DNA of 64,000 nt from Closterium sp. Naga37s-1 (GCA_947471745.1 CANJKZ010000068.1:3267001-3331000); one strand, 5' to 3'; shown: positions 40,482 through 50,749, numbered from the stretch's first letter. Numbers and translations are program-made. The notes: a model not told the origin generated them from the letters alone.

Positions 40482-41130
40482 TGCTAACGGGAATGGAGTG
40501 TTGGCTCCGCCCTCGCTTGGGCGACGCCGACTTCCTGGTTGGGTGCGTGGGACAAGCAGCCGACCATACACTGTGGTCGAAGCTAGCCTTGGCGAGCAGC
40601 TCGATGGGTTTCGTCGAGTTGTAAGGGACCGCTGCGATGATGCCATCCACCTGAGGAACTCGACGGCTACAGCTGACCGAGCTGTTCGACAGACGGGCCG
40701 TCGACCATGAGGGAGGTCTTCAACGGGCGCGGTGGTTGATGAGGGAGTCCGTCGACCAGGACGCGCGCTGGGTGGTCGACCCGGTCGACCAGGTTTCCTC
40801 GACGAGGATCTGCGGAGGCAGCGACCGTCGGCGAGTTTGGGATGGCGAAGGCGACTTCGGGCTGGTTTCCCGACGTGGAGCTTCTAGCGCGATTGTCGGC
40901 ACGTGGTCGACTTGGCACCTGCGCGACGGTAGGAAACGTGCTCGACTGTCGATGCGTATTTGCGAAGTGGGGTGCGCACCTGCGCTACTGTCACTCGCGG
41001 TTGCAACGCTGGCAGACCGCTCTGCTGCAATGTTGGCAGACCGCCTTGGTGCAGCGTTGGCGAGCTGCAGACTTGCTACATTGGCGGGTCGCTCTTCTGC
41101 AACGCTGGTGCGATTTTATTGTTCGTGTAG
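40482..41130 (+). repeat. Family C LTR after RNase H
   Basis: TGCTAACGGGAATGGAGTG follows the purine run CGGCACGGGAG directly. It aligns with the LTRs at 19304, 56502 and 61712, including GTCGAC-rich text and GTTGGCAGACCGC-type repeats at 41005-41105. The right border is not determined. Confidence 0.75.
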
Positions 41131-41289
41131 TTCCATGACACCGCTAGCCATATGCGCATCGCGTCGTGGGTTGGGGTCGTGCATTTAATGGCTTCAAAGT
41201 AAATTTCAAACATGGCTACAAATCTACCGGCGTCGCTCCCTTTCACGCTTGAATCAAATGCTAGTGGCCTCGGCTTCGCCCTCTTCGAG

Positions 41290-42130
41290 GTTTACTGTAG
41301 TCGTTGCCACTGTCGCATGTACGATTGTCAGTGTCGCTAGTGACGTCGCTGCAGCAGACGACTAGTTTGCGAGTAGATTTTTTAGTCGCAAAAGTGCCGC
41401 GAAGTCTGCTCGTGTTCGGCTCGGAGGTTTGCGAGCTCCTGTAGAAGATTGTCACCAGAGCCCTCCATGCCTGTTCCGTTAACCATTCACGAAAGGGGTT
41501 AAAAAAATCAGCGCATAACTAGTTTCACATACCCCAATCGGCGTGACTATCATCGCCCCCTCAGTGAGAACAGCATCTGGTTACCAAGTGTCATAATCAA
41601 TGACCGAGTTTCAATTTTATATTACGAGCACCAGAATACAATGTCGTGCTATATATAGGCATGACACAATGCAGATAACCCAGGTGTTACAAGAAGCTAC
41701 GAAGCTTCGGAAAGCGTTCGAAACGGGACATTTATGAAATCGGTAGAAGAATTTGGTGATATCCTCACGCACACAACGTCACTCAAGATAGCTCTAGAAG
41801 CTATAGTAGAACGGTTGTCATGCAATTGATAAAGGCGGTATTAGAGTAGATAGAACGTATGAATCCTTGATATGATTGCGTAGAGTGAATAGAAGAGTAA
41901 CTGTAGCGAGGGAAAGCAACAGAATGGGACCAAACGAGGGCGGATCGACCAAGGCGGGAAATTAGGAATTATATGAGGGAAGGATTGCACTAGGTAACGG
42001 TAAGTGTATCCAATTTGTTGCCAGGGTCAGGACACATGCCAGACTGCTTGCTTGTTTGTTTTCTCTCCATTAGCTAAGAAATGAGTTACACAAAGCTACT
42101 GAGAGCCAGTTCAAGCCAAGCAGCCGGCCG
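41290..42130 (-). mobile_element. 5' end of a minus-strand gypsy-like LTR element
   Basis: On the minus strand a TATATATA box (41661-41654 region, GCCTATATATAGCACGAC) is followed by an LTR-like end and a primer-site-like TGGTAACCAGATGC (about 41586-41573), then an ATG at 41468 opening GSGDNLLQELANLRAEHEQT, which resembles a gypsy Gag N-terminus. The frame breaks after about 28 residues. The distal LTR border is unclear. Only this end remains. Confidence 0.5.
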
Positions 42131-42429
42131 AGTAACCTAGAGCTTAAGCGTAGGATGTAATGACCCAACTTTATACAAACAAGAAAGACTGAGTGCAACT
42201 GAAATCAGGATGGATACTACCCGTACGATTCCAAGTTGGCATGCACCCGCGAGTAGTAGAGGAGAAAAGAGCGAGCGAGCAAACGTCGAGGCGGAGCGCC
42301 TCCTCTGTATTTTGGACCCCACATCAACGGGAGAGGGATCAAATGTGAGATGGTGAAGGCAAGCCGATGGGGGCGTCGGCCTCGTGCACCGTGCTGCACG
42401 ACTTAAAGTGGGCAAGTGAGGCGCAGGAG

Positions 42430-42747
42430 CCGTGGAAATTGCAGACGGAGAACGATTCGCCTCTACTGATGTTTGGGATGCGGGGAACCCTTCTACTGCC
42501 GAGGCGCCAATGGAGCCAAAAGGAGCACGTCGAGAAGGAAGGCCCGAGGGGGAGGCAAGATCTGGTGCCTGCAAAACGGCCATGGGGGTACCGGAAGAAG
42601 GGAGCGTGGGCCTCCAGCTAACGCGACGCAGGGACTCGGATTCTTTGCCGAAGGTGGAGGTAGCGGAGCACTTTACCGGAGTGCCATTGGCCCGTTCTTG
42701 AAAAACTATGTCATGCAGCTGTAGACGGCACGGTTTTGCTGGGAACG
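42430..42747 (+). pseudogene. Old gypsy-type Gag relic, left half
   Basis: Reads EVAEHFTGVP and, in a shifted frame, GPFLKNYVMQL-stop, parallel to VRFTGNEKTGPSLKNYLMQI of the intact Gag at 45440. It is interrupted by element 6 after CTGGGAACG; the other half continues at 48535 in the right register for an insertion. Confidence 0.7.
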
Positions 42748-43158
42748 TGTCACCAAATATAATGGTAAGAGCATCATATTGGAGACATATGCTAATTGGG
42801 TGTAGAAGTGGTGTAGCGAGTGTTATTCAATCTGCATGTGGGGTAGTTGGGTTATAGAGAGTAGCGAGAAGTTGGTAGCATTGGGGGTTACAGGGCGCTT
42901 CGGGGACAATTTCAGGAACCTCGGGAGACAGGCAATCTGGCGAGGGCCACTCCAAGGCCTAGGCGGCTCGAGCTCAACCCAGCACGCTGAGTTACTCGCG
43001 ACTGGGCAGCCAAGCACAAATAGCCTAGCCTAGCATAGCAAACCTGTTCTCTCGTCTTGTTTGCCTCATATAGTGGATAACGTTACCGCAACAAGGCTAC
43101 GCTAGCTAGGTGACTACGCCACTGTGGGCAGCCATCGTGTGGGAGAGTATACTTCTCA
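42748..43158 (+). repeat. 5' LTR of element 6
   Basis: 411 bp, TGTCACCAAATATAATGG to AGTATACTTCTCA. Only the seventh base differs from the 3' copy (C versus T). Confidence 0.96.
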
Positions 43159-46100
43159 CAAGACGAGAGAAGCAGATAGGCAGTATGGACTGCCATGAGC
43201 TGCGGTGGCAGCGGACGTACTCGCGGCGGGAGATACCGCCGTCGCGAAGGATGCGCTCAAAGGAGCGGGGAAGATCGCCAGGTCGCTCGCCTAGCAGAGA
43301 GGCGGATCGGGCGGATTGGATGGCGACCAGTGACGGACTGCACGGTGAAGGCGAGCTCGGTCTGCAGATGAGATCGGCGCCAGGACCCCAGCCGTCGAAG
43401 AGCGATCCCTGGGATCTGGCAAGAGGCCAGCGGGGCGCGGGAGTAAGGCGTCAGGAGGATGCCGATGAGACGGACTCGCTGATGTTGGCAAAGGAGGCCG
43501 ACGGCGAGGAGTTGGCGGAGGATGATCCCATGGACGAGGAAGAAGATCACTCGCCGGGCGACATGCGCAAGGCAGGCGAGAGGCGTCGTGGAGAAAAACG
43601 TGAAGAACGCGGAGAGGCGACGGGATTAAATCGCTCGACAGACGAAGTGTGTGGGAGTGGCGCAAGGCGACGCGGGAGCGCGGAGGCAGATGGCGCGACC
43701 GACGAAATGGGTGGGGGCGGCGCGAAACGCCAGGGGAACCGCGCGGATGCAGATCGCGCGCCAGAGGAGGTGCGCGGGAAGGAAGCGAGGTGCCAGGGGA
43801 ATCGCGCGGAGGCAGATCGCGCGCCAGAGGAGGTGCGCGGGAGTCAAGCGAGGCGCCAGGGGAATCGCGCGGAGGCAGATCGCGCGCCAGAGGAGGTGCG
43901 CGGGAGTCAAGCGAGGCGCCAGGGGAATCGCGCGGAGGCAGATCGCGCGCCAGAGGAGGTGCGCGGGAGTCAAGCGAGGCGCCAGGGGAATCGCGCGGAG
44001 GCAGATCGCGCGCCAGAGGAGGTGCGCGGGAGTCAAGCGAGGCGCCAGGGGAATCGCGCGGAGGCAGATCGCGCGCCAGAGGAGGTGCGCGGGAGTCAAG
44101 CGAGGCGCCAGGGGAATCGCGCGGAGGCAGATCGCGCGCCAGAGGAGGTGCGCGGGAGTCAAGCGAGGCGCCAGGGGAATCGCGCGGAGGCAGATCGCGC
44201 GCCAGAGGAGGTGCGCGGGAGTCAAGCGAGGCGCCAGGGGAATCGCGCGGAGGCAGATCGCGCGCCAGAGGAGGTGCGCGGGAGTCAAGCGAGGCGCCAG
44301 GGGAATCGCGCGGAGGCAGATCACGCGCCAGAGGAGGTGCGCGGGAGTCAAGCGAGGCGCCAGGGGAATCGCGCGGAGGCAGATCGCGCGCCAGAGGAGG
44401 TGCGCGGGAAGGAAGCGAGGCGCGAGGGGAATCGCGCGGAGGCAGAACGCGCGCCAGAGGAGGTGCACGGGAGTGAAGCGAGGCGCAGCAGGAGCAAAGC
44501 AGCTGAGCCCTGGTCAAGGGAGCGAGGGGAGGAGGAGAAGAGGCGTGCTGCACCAGCAGGAGTGTATCGTTCGCCCGAGCCAGGACAAGGCCGTGCGGGC
44601 AGGAGGCGTATGGCGATGGGAGAAGGGAGATCGCTGGAATGGTCAGAAGAGGAGGAGGACGAGGATTACGAAGGAAAGCGCGTTCAGCACTCGCCAGCAA
44701 GGAGGCGGCGGCCAGCGGAGAAGGCGCGAGGCAGGGGTAGCATACGATCGCCACCCAGCGCCTCAAGGGAACAGGCGGGAGCGCGCCGTGAGAAAGCAGA
44801 AGAACACCTGTGGGCAGAGAGAAGGGCTACAAAGGAAACAAGCGAAGAAGCAAGAAGGTGGCCCGAGAGAGAGAGCCGTGAGAGGAGGGGCGAAGGAGAG
44901 CGATACCAAGGGGGTGAAGAGGCAGGAAGAAAAGGGGAAACGGGGAAACGGGATCAGGAACGCCGAGGCTGGGAAGAGTGTGGAGATTATGAGGAAAGAG
45001 ACAGGTGGGACTCACCGGAAAGAGGAAGGGAGTGGAGGCGCGAGGAGGACTGGCGAGGCAAGAGAGAAGGTGTGCGGACACCAGAAGTCTCGAGGGCAGC
45101 AGAGAAGGAGCGACAGCGAGAGGACAGAGTGCGGCAGTACCAGGAGCGGTCCCCTGCAAGGGGAGAGAAGCGTCGGGAAGATGCAGAGAGGCGCTGGGAG
45201 GAGCGAGAAGATGCGCGAGGGAGGAGCCCTAGCCCGATGGGCCCGAGGAGGCCGGGGCGTCACGGCATAGGATCTGCTGGAGCAAGAGCAGCTAGGGAGG
45301 GAATAGAGCGAGTGCTGTATGGAACCAGCACGGGCAGCAGGGGAGAAAGGGAAAGGAGGAGAGGGGTTATGATGTCTGAGCAAGGAGGGACGGAGAGCTG
45401 GGAAACAGGGAAGTGGGGGGCAACAGCACAGCCACGAGTGGAGGTGCCAGTACGCTTCACGGGAAACGAGAAAACCGGCCCAAGTCTGAAGAACTATTTG
45501 ATGCAGATCAGCAATGTTAAATACCGATGTGACAGAAGCGGGATGGACCCGATTGAGTTTTTTCTGAGCCTGCCAAGCGCGTTGGGAGGGGAAGCAGAGA
45601 CTTTGTATCGCATGAAGATGGGTGAATGGCTGTGGAGGGCAGAAGAGGATGACGAGGACCCGACGGTACTGTTCCTGGAGCGTCTAAGGAAGCAGTTCCC
45701 TGGGCATACGGCAGCGCGCACCAGGGAATTCCAGGAGTTTAGGCGGAGGGACGAGGAGTCACTGCTGACATACTACGGACGGTTAATGAACCTGGCGGAA
45801 GACGTGGTGTGCACGGACAGCAGCATGATCATTAGCAAGTTTCTGAATGGTTTAGACAAGGGATTGGCAGGAGGGTTGAGAATGAGAGTCTATGAGCTAG
45901 GAGCAGATGCAACCCCAGAGGAGGTATTCGAGTTAGCAGAAAGGGTGGAGCTGGCGCAGAGGAAGTATGAGGTATACCTGCCGAGGACGATAGAGAAGAA
46001 GAGTCCTACCTGGGCAGCGGCGATGATACCAGGGGAGGGAGCAGGAGAAGAGAGCAAGCCGGAGAAAATGGCAGAGACACGCACCTGTTACCGGTGTGGA

Positions 46101-47786
46101 CAGCCGGGGCACATAAGGATGCACTGCAGGAACTGCGATGCATGTGGGAAGCCAGGGCACCGCCGAAGGGACTGCCCGGAGGCACCGACATGTAAGGAGT
46201 GCGGAGAAAGGGGGCATGAAGCAAGGGGGTGCGATAAAGGGGCAGGCGGAACAAAAGGGTCACCAGAGGAGATCGAGAGCCAGATAATGAAGTTGCGGGC
46301 GCAGTTGCAGGCCCTGGGAGGGAGAAAGGAGAAAGAGGCTGGGTTGTACGCGAGGGAAGAAGGAGCAGAAGAGGAGGAAGGGCAGGAGCCAGAGTACACA
46401 TGCCTGGCGTTACGTAGCCGTGAGGGACTGGGGCTGCGCAGTGGGGGCAGAGACGGAAGGAAAGGGCGGGAGCTGAGAGGAAGGACAGAGAGGCAGGCGG
46501 GGTTGTATGCAAGTGAGGAAGAAGAGAAGGAGGAAGGGGAGCAGGAGCCAGAATATTCCTGTGCGGTGCTGTGTAGCAGTGAAGCCATGGGGCTGCGCAG
46601 TGGGGGCAGGGACAGAGGAAAGGAGCGAGCCACGAAGGTAAGGGCATGGGCAGTGGCAGAAGGGGAACAGAAGGACGAGAAAGAGGAGGCGGAAGTGTGT
46701 GAATTAGTAGCAGCAGACACTGAAGGTAAGGATGAGAAGGTGAGGGCATGGGCAGCAGCAGAAGGGGAAGAGAAGGACGAGAAGGTGAGGGCATGGGCAG
46801 TGGCAGAAGGGGAAGAGAAGGGCGAGGAGAAGGAGGCAGGAGTGTGCGAATTAGTAGCAGCAGACACTGAAGGGAAGGATGAGAAGGTGAGGAAATGGGC
46901 AGCAACAGAAGGGGAAGGGAAAAATGAGAGAGAGGGGAGCTGGGCGTGCGTACCAGTAGCAGCGGAAGCAGAGGAGAAGGACGAGCAGGTGGGGGCAGGA
47001 GTGGGTGTAATGGCAGCAGTAGAAGTAGAGGAGAGGGACGAAGAGGCAGGGGCAAGGGCGTCTGTACCAGCAGCAGAAGAAGCGGAAGGGAAGGGCGAGA
47101 AGGAGGGAGCGGTGAAGGAAGGAGGGAAGACGGGGCTGAGCAGTACAGACATGGGAGGGAATGGTTGGCAGCCCTCGCTGAGGACAGCAGAGTTGTTCGG
47201 GGAAATCGGGGCAGGGGCGAAGACTGGTGTGACGATGAAGGATTGGATGCAAGCGCAGGGAAACAAGCTGGCGGAGCGGCATGTGAGGAAGCTGCGGGGA
47301 GGAAGGCCAGAGCTGCTGGGGGAAGCAGAGTGGGAGAGTAAGGAAGTGGGGGCATGGGAGCCCCTAGCAACAGGGGAAAAGGTAGACCATACAATGGAAG
47401 AGGCGGAGAACCGGGCGGCATGGGAGCGAGCTAAGGCAGCGGAATACTTGCAGGAGGTGATACCGGTGGCGGTGGACGACCTACATACCGTGCAGTTGAG
47501 GGATGCGTGCTGCTGTGAGAAGTGGCAGCAGCAGGAAGGCAAGGGGACAAAGGCGGCTATAGAGGTGGGACGGGAAGAGAGGGGCAAAGAAGGATACACT
47601 AGCTGTGGAATAGGGAAGAGTGAAGGGGAGGGCGCAAGCAGTGCGAGGCGTGGGAGTGCTAGTGTTGGAGAAGAAGAAGGGAGAACAGACCGGGGACCAC
47701 CAGACCTGCACGGCAGGACTGAAGAGCAGCCGTCCTCAGCTGAGAGTCCTGTGACTCGCGCCCGAGCAGCTCGAGCACGAGCATAG
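43110..47786 (+). CDS. Giant Gag protein of element 6
   Basis: The frame is open from ATG 43110, inside the LTR, but ATG 43185 just after the LTR is the likelier start (about 1533 residues). The first 700 residues are Arg/Glu-rich low complexity with SR-like words and about twelve 21-residue repeats. A retrotransposon Gag domain lies around 45440-45990 (FTGNEKTGPSLKNYLMQI, LRKQFPGHTAARTREFQEFR, SLLTYYGRLMNLAEDV, KFLNGLDKGL). Three CCHC zinc knuckles follow at 46085-46230 (CYRCGQPGHIRMHC, CDACGKPGHRRRDC, CKECGERGHEARGC). The remaining 500 residues are acidic repeats (VRAWAVAEGEEK). Typical gypsy Gags are a few hundred residues, so this one is very large. No pol motif occurs. It could package its own RNA with help from another element. 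Confidence 0.9.
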   Translation: MTTPLWAAIVWESILLTRREKQIGSMDCHELRWQRTYSRREIPPSRRMRSKERGRSPGRSPSREADRADWMATSDGLHGEGELGLQMRSAPGPQPSKSDPWDLARGQRGAGVRRQEDADETDSLMLAKEADGEELAEDDPMDEEEDHSPGDMRKAGERRRGEKREERGEATGLNRSTDEVCGSGARRRGSAEADGATDEMGGGGAKRQGNRADADRAPEEVRGKEARCQGNRAEADRAPEEVRGSQARRQGNRAEADRAPEEVRGSQARRQGNRAEADRAPEEVRGSQARRQGNRAEADRAPEEVRGSQARRQGNRAEADRAPEEVRGSQARRQGNRAEADRAPEEVRGSQARRQGNRAEADRAPEEVRGSQARRQGNRAEADRAPEEVRGSQARRQGNRAEADHAPEEVRGSQARRQGNRAEADRAPEEVRGKEARREGNRAEAERAPEEVHGSEARRSRSKAAEPWSRERGEEEKRRAAPAGVYRSPEPGQGRAGRRRMAMGEGRSLEWSEEEEDEDYEGKRVQHSPARRRRPAEKARGRGSIRSPPSASREQAGARREKAEEHLWAERRATKETSEEARRWPERESRERRGEGERYQGGEEAGRKGETGKRDQERRGWEECGDYEERDRWDSPERGREWRREEDWRGKREGVRTPEVSRAAEKERQREDRVRQYQERSPARGEKRREDAERRWEEREDARGRSPSPMGPRRPGRHGIGSAGARAAREGIERVLYGTSTGSRGERERRRGVMMSEQGGTESWETGKWGATAQPRVEVPVRFTGNEKTGPSLKNYLMQISNVKYRCDRSGMDPIEFFLSLPSALGGEAETLYRMKMGEWLWRAEEDDEDPTVLFLERLRKQFPGHTAARTREFQEFRRRDEESLLTYYGRLMNLAEDVVCTDSSMIISKFLNGLDKGLAGGLRMRVYELGADATPEEVFELAERVELAQRKYEVYLPRTIEKKSPTWAAAMIPGEGAGEESKPEKMAETRTCYRCGQPGHIRMHCRNCDACGKPGHRRRDCPEAPTCKECGERGHEARGCDKGAGGTKGSPEEIESQIMKLRAQLQALGGRKEKEAGLYAREEGAEEEEGQEPEYTCLALRSREGLGLRSGGRDGRKGRELRGRTERQAGLYASEEEEKEEGEQEPEYSCAVLCSSEAMGLRSGGRDRGKERATKVRAWAVAEGEQKDEKEEAEVCELVAADTEGKDEKVRAWAAAEGEEKDEKVRAWAVAEGEEKGEEKEAGVCELVAADTEGKDEKVRKWAATEGEGKNEREGSWACVPVAAEAEEKDEQVGAGVGVMAAVEVEERDEEAGARASVPAAEEAEGKGEKEGAVKEGGKTGLSSTDMGGNGWQPSLRTAELFGEIGAGAKTGVTMKDWMQAQGNKLAERHVRKLRGGRPELLGEAEWESKEVGAWEPLATGEKVDHTMEEAENRAAWERAKAAEYLQEVIPVAVDDLHTVQLRDACCCEKWQQQEGKGTKAAIEVGREERGKEGYTSCGIGKSEGEGASSARRGSASVGEEEGRTDRGPPDLHGRTEEQPSSAESPVTRARAARARA
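43715..44470 (+). repeat. 63-bp in-frame tandem repeats in element 6 gag
   Basis: About twelve units of 63 bp (21 codons). Nine carry GAGTCAAGCG at exact 63-bp spacing (43841, 43904 and onward to 44345), flanked by variants with GGAAGGAAGCG at 43778 and 44408. Units are nearly identical at DNA level, which implies recent expansion. The encoded unit contains ARRQGNRAEADRAPEEVRG. Length divisible by three keeps several other frames open too. Confidence 0.95.
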
Positions 47787-47795
47787 GAGGGGGCA

Positions 47796-47958
47796 GGTAG
47801 TGGCTGAGAACGCAGAAGGGAACAGGGTAACAGGAGTGGGGACAGCACAAGGTGGGGAAAGGCCAGAATAAGAAGGAAGTGAAGAAGGTGAGGACAGAAG
47901 GCAGGGAAGAGGCAGGGGCAAGGGAGGAGTGAGGAAGGAGAAGGGAAGAACTCCGACA
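47796..47958 (+). repeat. 163-bp segment before 3' LTR of element 6, copy A
   Basis: Purine-rich untranslated sequence from GGTAGTGGCTGAGAACGC to AGAACTCCGACA, right after the Gag stop. A near-identical copy lies after the LTR at 48372-48534. Two bases (GC) separate it from the LTR. Confidence 0.92.
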
Positions 47959-47960
47959 GC

Positions 47961-48371
47961 TGTCACTAAATATAATGGTAAGAGCATCATATTGGAGACA
48001 TATGCTAATTGGGTGTAGAAGTGGTGTAGCGAGTGTTATTCAATCTGCATGTGGGGTAGTTGGGTTATAGAGAGTAGCGAGAAGTTGGTAGCATTGGGGG
48101 TTACAGGGCGCTTCGGGGACAATTTCAGGAACCTCGGGAGACAGGCAATCTGGCGAGGGCCACTCCAAGGCCTAGGCGGCTCGAGCTCAACCCAGCACGC
48201 TGAGTTACTCGCGACTGGGCAGCCAAGCACAAATAGCCTAGCCTAGCATAGCAAACCTGTTCTCTCGTCTTGTTTGCCTCATATAGTGGATAACGTTACC
48301 GCAACAAGGCTACGCTAGCTAGGTGACTACGCCACTGTGGGCAGCCATCGTGTGGGAGAGTATACTTCTCA
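47961..48371 (+). repeat. 3' LTR of element 6
   Basis: 411 bp, TGTCACTAAATATAATGG to AGTATACTTCTCA, one mismatch to the 5' LTR. Confidence 0.96.
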
Positions 48372-48534
48372 GGTAGTGGCTGAGAACGCAGAAGGGAACA
48401 GGGTAACAGGAGTGGGGACAGCACAAGGTGGGGAAAGGCCAGAATAAGAAGGAAGGGAAGAAGGTGAGGACAGAAGGCAGGGAAGAGGCAGGGGCAAGGG
48501 AGGAGTGAGGAAGGAGAAGGGAAGAACTCCGACA
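48372..48534 (+). repeat. 163-bp segment after 3' LTR of element 6, copy A'
   Basis: Duplicate of 47796-47958 with about one substitution (GGAAGGGAAG versus GGAAGTGAAG). Followed by AACGCGTTGGG, the resumption of the older gag relic. Confidence 0.92.
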
Positions 48535-49640
48535 AACGCGTTGGGCTTCACCTGTAAGAATTATTCAGGAAAATGGTAATCACCCTCGCAGGAGACGCAG
48601 AGACATTTTACCAAATGGTGCGGAGTGAAGTGTTGGAGAAATTGTCGTGTGGACTGATCGAGAACCTGATGGAGCGACTCATGCAAATATTGAAGAAGGA
48701 ATTTGTCGGGCAAAAAAAGGTGTGGCTAGAGGAGTTTAAGGACTTCCGCATGAAGAAGGGGGGATCGCTGATATCATACTACAATAGGCTTTGGGAGTTG
48801 GCTGAGAACTAGGAGAAACAGGACGAACAACTTCAAGTGCAAAAGTCCGTACGAGGGCTCGATGAGGAACTACGGGCGGTGGTGCAGACGACAGTGTACG
48901 GTATCGGTGCAGGCGTGACCTTGAAGTAAGTAGACGGGGTGGCCAAGTGAACGGAGCATGCATAAGGTCTACTAGACCTGGAAGATGGAGATTGGCAGCC
49001 GAAGATGTGGACCAGATGGGCAGAACCAGCACTTCTAGAGGCAGAAATGGGCACTCGAGAGCGAGCTGATCGCCGGCGCTGCCACATCTACGGAGAACCA
49101 GAACACTTGCGTTGGGAGTGTCCTAAGGCACCTATTTGAGAGAAGTGCGGAAAGAAGGGTCACCGGGCCGACGAGTGCTATTACGGGCGGAATGTAACAG
49201 AAGGTTTGCTTTACGAAGAACTTCAAACAGAGGTACGTAAGCTGCAGCTACACCCGAAAGGGTTGCCTAAAATGGGCCCGGGGAGTCATGCGATGCTGGC
49301 TATCAAGGATGAAAGCGAGGTGGAGCTGGCAGAAGAAGAGCTGATGCGAGATTTTGGCTTGATGGCATACTCGAGTGAGCAGAATGCCCTAGACTTCCAT
49401 CCCCAGCCGGAAGCATCCGAAGCTACAAGTAGCAACAGCCGGAGAGAGAGGAGAACCAAGCGAAGAGAAGGAAGACTGAGCAGCAAAATGCGGCGACACC
49501 CGAACGGGCGCCTCATGTGCTAGGCCTCGGCTCTCATCGCCGAGAAGGGGAGTTTGACGGTGGGAGGTTTGCTAGTGATGCAAGTCGTCATAGATACGGG
49601 CGCTCATCACGTTCTCATCAGGTAGGGATTAGCTTCCGTC
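48535..49640 (+). pseudogene. Old gypsy-type Gag relic, right half, with zinc knuckles and protease
   Basis: Continues the relic at 42430. Gag text: AGDAETFYQMVRSEVLEKLS, WLEEFKDFRMKKGGSLISYY, with stops at 48810, 48928 and later. One damaged knuckle (CHIYGEPEHLRWEC, second Cys lost) and one good one (CEKCGKKGHRADEC) follow. A 105-residue acidic/basic frame (49206-49523) precedes VIDTGAHHVLI, a retroviral-type protease site, near 49580-49610. It then runs into copia Gag at about 49640-49700. Confidence 0.8.
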
Positions 49641-50749
49641 AGATCGGTTTGCTGAAACTAATGATTGGGGAGGAGCCTAGACCGAGTGACCCCATGCTGC
49701 AGGAAGATTGGGATGAGCGCTCCTCGGCTGGCTACTATTTGATGTTGCAGAGTTTGGAGCTAAACCAGCATCACCACGTTATGAACCTGCTGCCAGAGGT
49801 TGAGTGCGGTCCGAAGGCGTGGACCGTGTTGAAGGAGCTGCATGCCCCAACCTCCGTTGTCGCAACGTTGATGCTGGAGAGGGAGCTGTCCGCGTTGCGC
49901 CTGAGCGAGGGAGAGCCGATGCAACCTGTCCTCGACAAGATGCGCGACCTCTACGCGAAGTTGGCGACCGTGGGAATCACCTACCCGGAGCAGACCAAGT
50001 GCTTGAAGATGCTCTCGCTGCTGCCGGATTCGTGGCTTCAATTCACGAGCGGATTGAGCATGCCGCAGAACCAGAGCTCGTGGACACTCGAGTGGGTGCG
50101 GACAAAGATTCTGGAGGAGGACTTCCGTCGCCGCCAACTGAGGGGTGGAGACGACCGCAGCAGCGGCTATGGGATGCAAGGGAGCCGACGTGGCAGGGGA
50201 CGAGGCTTCGGTGGTGCTGGGCGTGGTGCAAAGAAGGACGACGACTCCAACGACCAACAAGGAGGTACCGGTTGGGGTCGCGGTGCGAAATCTGGACGTG
50301 GGGGCAAGTCGGGTGCTGGTGGCAAAATGAAAGGGAGTTGCTGGTATTGTGAGAAGGAGGGGCACCCCTGGTTTTTGTGCTATAAGAAACCCGATGGATG
50401 GACCCCCCAGAATCGTCACCAGGATGGCGGCGCGCGGAGGAACCAGAAAAACAACACGAACATGGTCGCCGATTCGTCCGACAACAACCCGAAGAGCAAC
50501 GGCGGTGCGGAGAAGAAGAAGGAGCGCACGGCGGGCCAGTTCTTCCATATCGGAGAGCAGGGGGAGCAAGGAGACGCCTCTGCCAATGTTGGAGCAGAGC
50601 TGCACCCCCTGGACTATTGGGTGTTGGAAACGGGCACTGCTTGGATGATGACGCTGCGCAAGGACCTGCTGGACGACGTACACGCTGCACTGATCAATGA
50701 GGTGTGCTCCACCTCTGGACACGCGCTGAAGGTGGCTGGTGCGGGATGA
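49517..50749 (+). pseudogene. Copia Gag and protease of element 7
   Basis: The first 50 or so residues are out-of-frame gypsy sequence; copia Gag text starts by QEDWDERSSAGYYLMLQ (about 49700). It shares ECGPKAW and GEPMQPVLDKMRDLYAKL with element 1. A Gly/Arg-rich stretch precedes the CCHC knuckle CWYCEKEGHPWFLC. The protease site reads YWVLETGTAWMMT: the catalytic aspartate is glutamate, expected to be inactive. Ends in TGA at 50747. Confidence 0.88.

Larger units (their letters stand above)
42748..48371 (+). mobile_element. Gag-only LTR retrotransposon 6 (TR-GAG type)
   Basis: 5624 bp between two 411-bp LTRs that differ at one base. The interior carries a single very long Gag frame and no protease, RT, RNase H or integrase, which fits the TR-GAG class of non-autonomous gypsy-related elements described in plants. 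It is inserted in an older relative of its own gag. After the 3' LTR a 163-bp copy of the segment preceding that LTR follows (48372-48534), so the inserted unit probably ends at 48534, where AACG repeats the AACG left of the 5' LTR. Confidence 0.88.

Noticed and set aside
43291..44766. 491-residue open frame on the minus strand opposite the giant Gag
   Set aside because: It arises from the 63-bp repeat, which keeps several frames open. The plus frame has Gag domain and zinc knuckles; the minus frame is Pro/Leu/Arg repeats without domain.
46006..47848. Long minus-strand frames (471 and 586 residues) opposite the Gag tail
   Set aside because: Mirror of GAG/GAA-rich codons giving Leu/Pro/Ser-rich text. 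No domain, no start context, fully antisense to a supported gene.
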